Source of the DNA: Planosporangium mesophilum | Lineage (GTDB): Bacteria; Actinomycetota; Actinomycetes; Mycobacteriales; Micromonosporaceae | DNA: 64,000 nucleotides | Direction: 5' to 3' | Assembly: GCF_016863255.1 (NCBI RefSeq) | Contig: NZ_BOON01000053.1 | Span: 1-64,000 of the forward strand | Shown here: one piece after another, positions 59,156 through 64,000 of the stretch | Layout of the letters: every line of letters starts with the position of its first letter | Numbering within the stretch: the stretch's first letter is position 1 | Position numbers and translations under genes: made by a program | The notes under the pieces: generated by a model | Told to the model about the DNA's origin: nothing | Seen by the model: only the letters and a program-made list of their open reading frames with translations | Database searches by the model: none

Positions 59156-59172
59156 GTGCGCTCAGAGCGAAC
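59156..59172. promoter_or_regulatory. ClgR-like binding site upstream of clpP1
   Basis: The sequence GTGCGCTCAGAGCGAAC contains CGC-TCAGA-GCG, which matches the core of the published ClgR consensus (CGCYNANRGCGWWS) completely; only the outer upstream W positions differ. ClgR activates clpP operons in corynebacteria, mycobacteria and streptomycetes. The site is 77 bases before the clpP1 ATG and 39 bases before TAGTGT (59211-59216), a candidate -10 box, which suits an activator. Confidence 0.65.
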
Positions 59173-59248
59173 AATGCGCTCGGCCGGACGTCCGCGTCGA
59201 TCTCAACGGTTAGTGTCGGCATATCAAGGACTCTCCCGAAGGGCTGCC

Positions 59249-59881
59249 ATGACCGACCTTCACATTCCAGCGACCCCGGTCGCCCGAGGGGCCGACGCCG
59301 GCCTCGGCGCTCTCGACGACTCGGTCTACAACCGGCTGCTCAAGGAGCGGATCATCCTGCTCGGCAGTGAGGTCAACGACCAGGTCGCCAACCGGATCTG
59401 CGCGCAGCTGCTCCTGCTGGCCGCCGAAGATCCGGAGCGCGACATCAACCTTTGGATCAACTCACCGGGCGGTTCGGTCACCGCCGGTATGGCGATCTAC
59501 GACACCATGCAGTTCGTCGGTAACGACGTGGTGACGGTCGCCATGGGCCTGGCTGCCTCCATGGGACAGCTGCTGCTGTGTGCGGGCAGCAAGGGCAAGC
59601 GGTTCGCCCTGCCCCACGCCCGGATCATGATGCACCAGCCGTCCGGCGGCATCGGCGGTACCGCGTCGGACATCGCGATCCAGGCCGAGCAGATGCTCTA
59701 CACCAAGCGCATGTTCCAGGAGCGGGTCTCGTTCCACACCGGCCAGCCGCAGGACCAGATCGAGGCCGACTCCGACCGTGACCGTTGGTTCACCTCCCAG
59801 GAGGCACTGGACTACGGCTTCATCGACCACGTTGTGTCCGGGGCTCGCCAGGTGCCCGCCGGCGCCGGGACCCGGGACTGA
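59249..59881 (+). CDS. clpP1: ATP-dependent Clp protease proteolytic subunit ClpP1
   Basis: ClpP forms the proteolytic chamber used with ClpX or ClpC. The 210-residue protein has the triad Ser104 (LAASMGQ), His129 (MMHQPSGG) and Asp178 (DSDRDRW). The ATG at 59249 follows GAAGGG, and the N-terminus is short, as in other actinobacterial ClpP1. clpP2 begins 11 bases downstream in the same operon; in actinobacteria the two different subunits form a mixed tetradecamer. Confidence 0.97.
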   Translation: MTDLHIPATPVARGADAGLGALDDSVYNRLLKERIILLGSEVNDQVANRICAQLLLLAAEDPERDINLWINSPGGSVTAGMAIYDTMQFVGNDVVTVAMGLAASMGQLLLCAGSKGKRFALPHARIMMHQPSGGIGGTASDIAIQAEQMLYTKRMFQERVSFHTGQPQDQIEADSDRDRWFTSQEALDYGFIDHVVSGARQVPAGAGTRD

Positions 59882-59892
59882 GGAGAAGCACA

Positions 59893-60549
59893 ATGACTGA
59901 CCTGAGCCTGTCCTCGGGCATGCGCGAAGTTCACAACCGGTACATCCTGCCGTCGTTCGTCGAGCGCACGTCGTACGGGATCAAGGAGATGAACCCGTAC
60001 AACAAGATGTTCGAGGAGCGGATCATCTTCCTCGGCGTCCAGATCGACGACGCGTCGGCCAACGATGTGATGGCGCAGCTGCTGACGCTCGAGTCGATGG
60101 ACCCCGACCGCGACATCGTGATGTACATCAACTCGCCGGGTGGCTCCTTCACCGCCATGACGGCGATCTACGACACGATGCAGTTCGTGCGTCCGGACAT
60201 CCAGACCGTCTGCCTGGGCCAGGCTGCCTCGGCGGCTGCCGTCCTGCTGGGGGCGGGCACGCCGGGCAAGCGGATGGCGCTGCCCAACTCGCGGATCATC
60301 ATCCACCAGCCGGCCACCGAGGGCGGCTACGGGCAGGGGTCCGACATCGAGATCCAGGCGCGCGAGATCCTGCGGATGCGGACGCTGCTGGAGGACCTGC
60401 TGGCCCGGCACTCCGGGCAGACGTCGGACAAGGTCCGTAAGGACATTGATCGGGACAAGATCCTGACGGCCGAGGAGGCCAAGGACTACGGCCTGGTTGA
60501 CCAGGTGCTTGCCAGCCGCAAGAAGTCCGCGCTGGCACCGGCGCGCTGA
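59893..60549 (+). CDS. clpP2: ATP-dependent Clp protease proteolytic subunit ClpP2
   Basis: The 218-residue second ClpP has the triad Ser113 (GQAASAAAV), His138 ([10 protein letters not shown]) and Asp187. It has a longer N-terminal segment ([20 protein letters not shown]) that would be processed or form the axial loop. It follows clpP1 with an AGGAGA site and is followed by a hairpin. ClpX docks on the ClpP2 face in characterised actinobacterial complexes. Confidence 0.97.
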   Translation: MTDLSLSSGMREVHNRYILPSFVERTSYGIKEMNPYNKMFEERIIFLGVQIDDASANDVMAQLLTLESMDPDRDIVMYINSPGGSFTAMTAIYDTMQFVRPDIQTVCLGQAASAAAVLLGAGTPGKRMALPNSRIIIHQPATEGGYGQGSDIEIQAREILRMRTLLEDLLARHSGQTSDKVRKDIDRDKILTAEEAKDYGLVDQVLASRKKSALAPAR

Positions 60550-60560
60550 CAAGAGCAGGT

Positions 60561-60592
60561 GAGGGGCGGACGCCGGTGGCGATCCGCCCCTC
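60561..60592 (+). terminator. Hairpin terminator after clpP2
   Basis: A 10-bp stem GAGGGGCGGA with a 12-base loop lies 11 bases after the clpP2 stop, so clpX is probably transcribed from its own promoter. Confidence 0.75.
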
Positions 60593-60949
60593 GCTCGCCC
60601 CAGGGGCGGTGCCGTGGAATTGGGCGGCGAAACGGGTGCCTGACCCTCTCGTCGGAGGGCTCCTGACCGGTACCATCAGCGTTGAAGGGGTCGGTTCGTC
60701 CGGCTCCGTCGTATCGGCGGTGTCGACCCATTGGGGCGCCGCTGATGGTCGTTCGGCCAAATCACGGGCGATCCGCCCGCGGTCGGACGGCAAGGATCAA
60801 GACACCGCACATGCAGGGGTCGGAGAAGCGCCCGCAACCGGGTAACGTCGAGGCAGCGGCTGGCACCAGGAGGCCGAAGACGCCGGGTGTTCCGGTGCAT
60901 TGGGCAAGACCGGACAAGGGTCCGGCCGTGAGGGCAGGGAGATACGTAG
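60593..60949 (+). promoter_or_regulatory. Upstream region of clpX
   Basis: This 357-base space is the longest without a supported gene. TAACGT at 60843-60848 is a candidate -10 box that would leave a leader of about 95 bases, and GGTACC-ATCAGCG lies further upstream without a clear partner. AGGGAGA and TAGG precede the GTG. I find no ClgR-like box, riboswitch or attenuator here, and an open frame crossing it overlaps the clpP2 hairpin and shows no start signal. Confidence 0.4.
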
Positions 60950-62242
60950 GTGGCACGGATCGGCGACGGTGGCGACCTACTCAAGTGCTCCTTCTGCGGG
61001 AAGTCGCAGAAGCAGGTGAAGAAGCTCATCGCAGGTCCGGGTGTTTACATCTGCGATGAATGCATCGACCTGTGCAATGAGATCATCGAAGAGGAGCTCG
61101 CTGAGTCCGGCGACGTCAAGTGGGACGAACTGCCGAAGCCGATGGAGATCTGCTCCTTCCTCGACCAGTACGTGGTCGGTCAGGAGCAGGCCAAGAAGGC
61201 TCTCGCGGTTGCCGTCTACAACCACTACAAGCGGATCCAGGCGGACTCCGCCAGTGGTTCCGGTGGCGACAACGTCGAGCTGGCGAAGTCCAACATCCTC
61301 CTGATCGGCCCCACCGGCTGCGGCAAGACCCACCTGGCCCAGACGCTCGCCCGGATGCTCAACGTGCCGTTCGCCATCGCGGACGCCACGGCGCTCACCG
61401 AAGCGGGCTACGTGGGCGAGGACGTCGAGAACATCCTCCTCAAGCTGATCCAGGCGGCCGACTACGACATCCGCCGCGCCGAGACCGGCATCGTCTACAT
61501 CGACGAGGTCGACAAGATCGCGCGGAAGTCGGAGAACCCGTCGATCACCCGTGACGTCTCCGGTGAGGGCGTGCAGCAGGCGCTCCTGAAGATCATCGAG
61601 GGTACGGTGGCCAACGTGCCGCCGCAGGGCGGCCGCAAGCACCCGCACCAGGAGTTCATCCAGATCGACACCACGAACGTCCTGTTCATCGTGGGTGGGG
61701 CGTTCGCCGGTCTGGACCGGATCATCGAGTCGCGGGTCGGCAAGAAGGGCCTCGGCTTCGGAGCCCACCTCCGGTCGGTCTCCGAGCGCAATCTCGACGA
61801 CATCTTCGCTGAGGTCATGCCGGAGGACCTGCTCAAGTTCGGCATGATCCCCGAGTTCATCGGCCGGCTCCCGGTGATTACGAGCGTGCGCAGTCTTGAC
61901 CGCACGGCGCTCGTCCGGATCCTCACCGAGCCCCGCAACGCGCTCCTCCGCCAGTACCAGCGGCTCTTCGAGCTTGACGGGGTCGAGTTGGAGTTCGCGC
62001 CGGAGGCCCTGGAGGCGATCGCCGACCAGGCGATCCTGCGGGGCACCGGCGCTCGCGGTCTCCGCGCGATCATGGAAGAGGTTCTCCTCTCGGTCATGTA
62101 CGAGGTGCCGAGCAATCCCGACATCGGGCGCGTGCTGATCACCCGCGAGGTCGTGCTGGAGAAGGTCATCCCGACGATCGTGCCGCGCGACCTCGCGCGT
62201 CAGGCCGTCCGGCGGCACCAGCGTGAGGAGAAGTCGGCCTGA
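60950..62242 (+). CDS. clpX: ATP-dependent Clp protease ATP-binding subunit ClpX
   Basis: ClpX is a hexameric AAA+ unfoldase that feeds proteins to ClpP. The 430-residue protein has an N-terminal zinc-binding domain with Cys13, Cys16, Cys35 and Cys38, a Walker A GPTGCGKT near 120, a Walker [10 protein letters not shown] near 185, the substrate pore loop GYVGEDV, the ClpP-docking IGF-type loop region (KKGLGFG) near 263 and the sensor-2 GARGLR. The GTG start is the usual one. It is the partner of ClpP1P2 encoded directly upstream. Confidence 0.97.
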   Translation: MARIGDGGDLLKCSFCGKSQKQVKKLIAGPGVYICDECIDLCNEIIEEELAESGDVKWDELPKPMEICSFLDQYVVGQEQAKKALAVAVYNHYKRIQADSASGSGGDNVELAKSNILLIGPTGCGKTHLAQTLARMLNVPFAIADATALTEAGYVGEDVENILLKLIQAADYDIRRAETGIVYIDEVDKIARKSENPSITRDVSGEGVQQALLKIIEGTVANVPPQGGRKHPHQEFIQIDTTNVLFIVGGAFAGLDRIIESRVGKKGLGFGAHLRSVSERNLDDIFAEVMPEDLLKFGMIPEFIGRLPVITSVRSLDRTALVRILTEPRNALLRQYQRLFELDGVELEFAPEALEAIADQAILRGTGARGLRAIMEEVLLSVMYEVPSNPDIGRVLITREVVLEKVIPTIVPRDLARQAVRRHQREEKSA

Positions 62243-62284
62243 CCGGGCCGGTCTTCGGCCTCGCGGCCATCACCGTCACCCGCA

Positions 62285-62290
62285 TAGGCT
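62285..62290 (+). promoter_or_regulatory. Leaderless -10 box of the nitrilase-family gene
   Basis: TAGGCT lies 7 bases before the ATG at 62298, with no ribosome site between, so the mRNA is predicted to start at the ATG. Confidence 0.6.
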
Positions 62291-62297
62291 GCAAGCC

Positions 62298-63101
62298 ATG
62301 AGGGTGGCGGTGTGTCAGCTGAACGCGCGTGACGACCGCGCGGAGAACCTGCGGGTGGCTCGGGACCTGCTCGACCGTGCGGCTGCGGCCGGCGCCGAGC
62401 TGGCCGTGCTCCCCGAGTACGTCGACTACCTCGGCCCGGCGCGCGGAGCGCCCAAGCCGGAGCCGGTCGACGGCGAGTTCGGTGGGTTCTTCGCGGACGC
62501 CGCCCGTGAGCTGGAGATGTGGATCCACGCCGGCTCCTTCCACGAGGTCGGCCCCGACCCCGAGCGCACGTACAACACGTCCCTGGTCTTCGGGCCGGAC
62601 GGCGCGCTCGCCTCGGTCTATCGCAAGATCCATCTGTACGACGTGGAGATTCCCGGCCGGGTCTCGTACCACGAGTCACGCACTGTGGCGCCTGGTACCG
62701 AGACCGTCGTCGCGGCGGTTGAGGATCTCCGCGTCGGCCTGTCCATCTGCTACGACCTGCGCTTCCCCGAGCTGTACCGGCGCCTGGCGACCAGCGGCGC
62801 CAACGTCCTGGTGGTGCCCGCGGCCTTCATGGCGCACACGGGCCGCGACCACTGGGAGGTACTGCTGCGGGCCCGCGCGATCGAGAACCAGTGCTACGTC
62901 GTCGCCGCGGGTCAGATCGGCGACCATGACCCGGGGCGGACCTGCTACGGACGAAGCATGATCGTGGACCCGTGGGGGACTGTCCTGGCCCAGGCGCCCG
63001 ACGTCGTCGGCGTCACGGTCGCGGACCTGGACCTCGACCGGCTGGCCACCGTCCGCGCGGAGCTGCCGAGCCTCGCCAACCGCCGGCTCACGAGTAGCTG
63101 A
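62298..63101 (+). CDS. Carbon-nitrogen hydrolase (nitrilase superfamily, Nit-like)
   Basis: The 267-residue enzyme has the nitrilase-superfamily triad Glu40 (VLPEYVDY), Lys110 (YRKIHLYD) and Cys151 ([13 protein letters not shown]). The [11 protein letters not shown] motif is that of the Nit1/Nit2 branch, whose members hydrolyse deaminated glutathione or omega-amides such as 2-oxoglutaramate. The exact substrate here is not known. The start is set by a leaderless -10 box. Its 3' end overlaps the convergent GNAT gene by 14 bases. Confidence 0.88.
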   Translation: MRVAVCQLNARDDRAENLRVARDLLDRAAAAGAELAVLPEYVDYLGPARGAPKPEPVDGEFGGFFADAARELEMWIHAGSFHEVGPDPERTYNTSLVFGPDGALASVYRKIHLYDVEIPGRVSYHESRTVAPGTETVVAAVEDLRVGLSICYDLRFPELYRRLATSGANVLVVPAAFMAHTGRDHWEVLLRARAIENQCYVVAAGQIGDHDPGRTCYGRSMIVDPWGTVLAQAPDVVGVTVADLDLDRLATVRAELPSLANRRLTSS

Positions 63102-63954
63102 ACAGCCACTCCTGCGCGTCGTCGACCGGCTGGAATCCGATCTGCCGGTAGATCGCGTTGCTGGTGGGGTTCGCCGTGTCGGCGTAGAGCATGCAGTCCG
63201 TCGCGCCGGCGTCGAGTACGCGCCGGCTGACCGCGGCCACGCAGGCCCTGGCGTACCCCCTCCCGCGCGCGGCCGGTGCCGTGTAGACGGTGCTGATCCG
63301 GACCACGCCCGCGGTGGGCGGTGACAGCCACAGGAATGACACCGGGGCGCCGCGGTCCTCCCACAGCCACATCATCCGGCCGTGCCTGAGCCGGTCGTCG
63401 ACGCCGGCGGCCGGGTCGGACGGCTGCTGCTGGGGCAGCGCTTCGGCGGTGAACCAGTGCACCCACCGTACGATCAGGGCCCGATCGGCGTCCGTGGCCT
63501 CACGGAGCCGTCCCGGTACGCCCGCCGGCGGGAGCGGCCGCCGCAGTTGGTACGCGCGGGTCCCCAGGCCGGGCATCACTCGAGCGCCGGTCGCTTCCCG
63601 GTACCTCACCATGAACGCCAGGGCTGCGTCAGCCGGGCCGTCGACGGCGGGAAGGCGCTGTCCCACGTCGTCGACAGAGCAGCTGGCGAAGTGATCGGCC
63701 AGCGCCTGAGCCGGGGGAGGGGACATGCCCGACAGCAGCAGCGCCCTCGGCGGGGCCCGCACCGCGACTGCGGCAAGCCGCTCCCGTTCGTCGAGCACCC
63801 GTACCCAGATCGAGTCCGGCGCCTCCCGGTGCCCACCGTCCAGCCGGCTCTGCACCGTCGTGGCGAGCACGTTGTGCCGTACCGGCTCGTGCAGCAGCCA
63901 CGGGACCGCATGATCGGCGAAGGTCCGTACGTCCGGATCCCTTACGCACCGCAT
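63088..63954 (-). CDS. GNAT-family N-acetyltransferase
   Basis: The 288-residue protein has an N-terminal domain of about 130 residues and a C-terminal GNAT domain with ISTVYTAPAARGRGYARACVAAVS as the acetyl-CoA site and ADTANPTSNAIYRQIGFQPV as the last strand and helix. The substrate is unknown. The ATG at 63954 is the first in the window, but the frame stays open to the right edge and no clear ribosome site precedes this ATG, so the true start may lie outside the window. Confidence 0.78.
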   Translation of the reverse strand: MRCVRDPDVRTFADHAVPWLLHEPVRHNVLATTVQSRLDGGHREAPDSIWVRVLDERERLAAVAVRAPPRALLLSGMSPPPAQALADHFASCSVDDVGQRLPAVDGPADAALAFMVRYREATGARVMPGLGTRAYQLRRPLPPAGVPGRLREATDADRALIVRWVHWFTAEALPQQQPSDPAAGVDDRLRHGRMMWLWEDRGAPVSFLWLSPPTAGVVRISTVYTAPAARGRGYARACVAAVSRRVLDAGATDCMLYADTANPTSNAIYRQIGFQPVDDAQEWLFSYS

Positions 63955-64000
63955 CGGAATATCCAGGACGTCACCGCGTTGTACTCCCGTGGCCCGGTGG

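Noticed and set aside
60576-60845. An 89-codon plus-strand frame between clpP2 and clpX
   Set aside because: Its GTG lies inside the clpP2 hairpin, it has no ribosome site and its composition is unremarkable, so it is more likely untranslated.

Overview
The window is about 64 kb of very GC-rich, densely coding chromosome from an actinobacterium. Many genes start with GTG, neighbours often overlap by 4 bases (ATGA or GTGA), and at least eight genes have a TANNNT -10 box only 6-7 bases before the start codon, which predicts leaderless mRNAs. Gene order resembles two blocks I know from Mycobacterium tuberculosis: pncB / clpS-DUF2017 / mec-cysO-cysM / murI-MBL-rph-rdgB, and glbO / HNH / DUF5130 / pepN / DsbA-like / rpiB / tig-clpP1-clpP2-clpX. 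The proteins look more like the Micromonosporaceae (Micromonospora, Actinoplanes and relatives) than mycobacteria. That family placement is inference from recall, not from a search.

Layout. 1-5.3 kb: a gene tail, a STAS anti-anti-sigma protein, a pncB-pncA NAD-salvage pair and a large LAL-type LuxR regulator. 5.5-10.4 kb: a dynamin-like GTPase, clpS-DUF2017, the CysO-dependent cysteine synthesis unit and a small membrane protein. 10.6-15.9 kb: murI, an MBL-fold phosphodiesterase, a mannosyltransferase followed by a probable remnant of a second glycosyltransferase, a YihY-type membrane protein, rph and rdgB. 16-23.8 kb: a six-gene histidine-utilisation operon (RpiR-type regulator, hutU, an AllC-like amidohydrolase, hutF, hutI, hutH). 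23.9-28.5 kb: a lipoprotein, a MOSC protein, a TetR/AidB-like pair and a toxin-antitoxin module beside tRNA-Leu. 28.7-38.7 kb: a redox and copper cluster (Bcp, DsbA-like, DoxX/MauE-like, CopC-CopD fusion), the MprF-LysRS fusion LysX, an unknown membrane protein and a GT87 mannosyltransferase. 38.9-47.4 kb: orn and tRNA-His, a beta-propeller secreted protein, GlbO, an MFS transporter, MscS, an HNH nuclease, kynureninase, CtaJ-like and DUF5130 proteins. 47.4-57.3 kb: pepN, a DsbA-like protein, DUF1015, rpiB, an Eis-like acetyltransferase and a membrane-anchored atypical kinase, then tRNA-Gly and tRNA-Pro. 57.7-64 kb: tig, clpP1-clpP2 with an upstream ClgR-like box, clpX, a nitrilase-family hydrolase and a GNAT protein.

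The genes form several coherent units. Protein quality control (ClpS, Tig, ClpP1, ClpP2, ClpX) appears in two places. Mec, CysO and CysM make cysteine from a protein thiocarboxylate. The hut operon takes histidine to N-formylglutamate through HutF but has no recognisable hutG, and the AllC-like gene inside the operon could fill that step. I saw no insertion sequence, phage, CRISPR array or riboswitch. No clearly new defence or biosynthetic system is visible. The observations most worth testing are the C-terminal extension on CysO, the hut operon's missing enzyme, the toxin-antitoxin module with paired palindromes, the broken second glycosyltransferase, the hairpin array before tRNA-His, and the duplicated promoter element before kynU.
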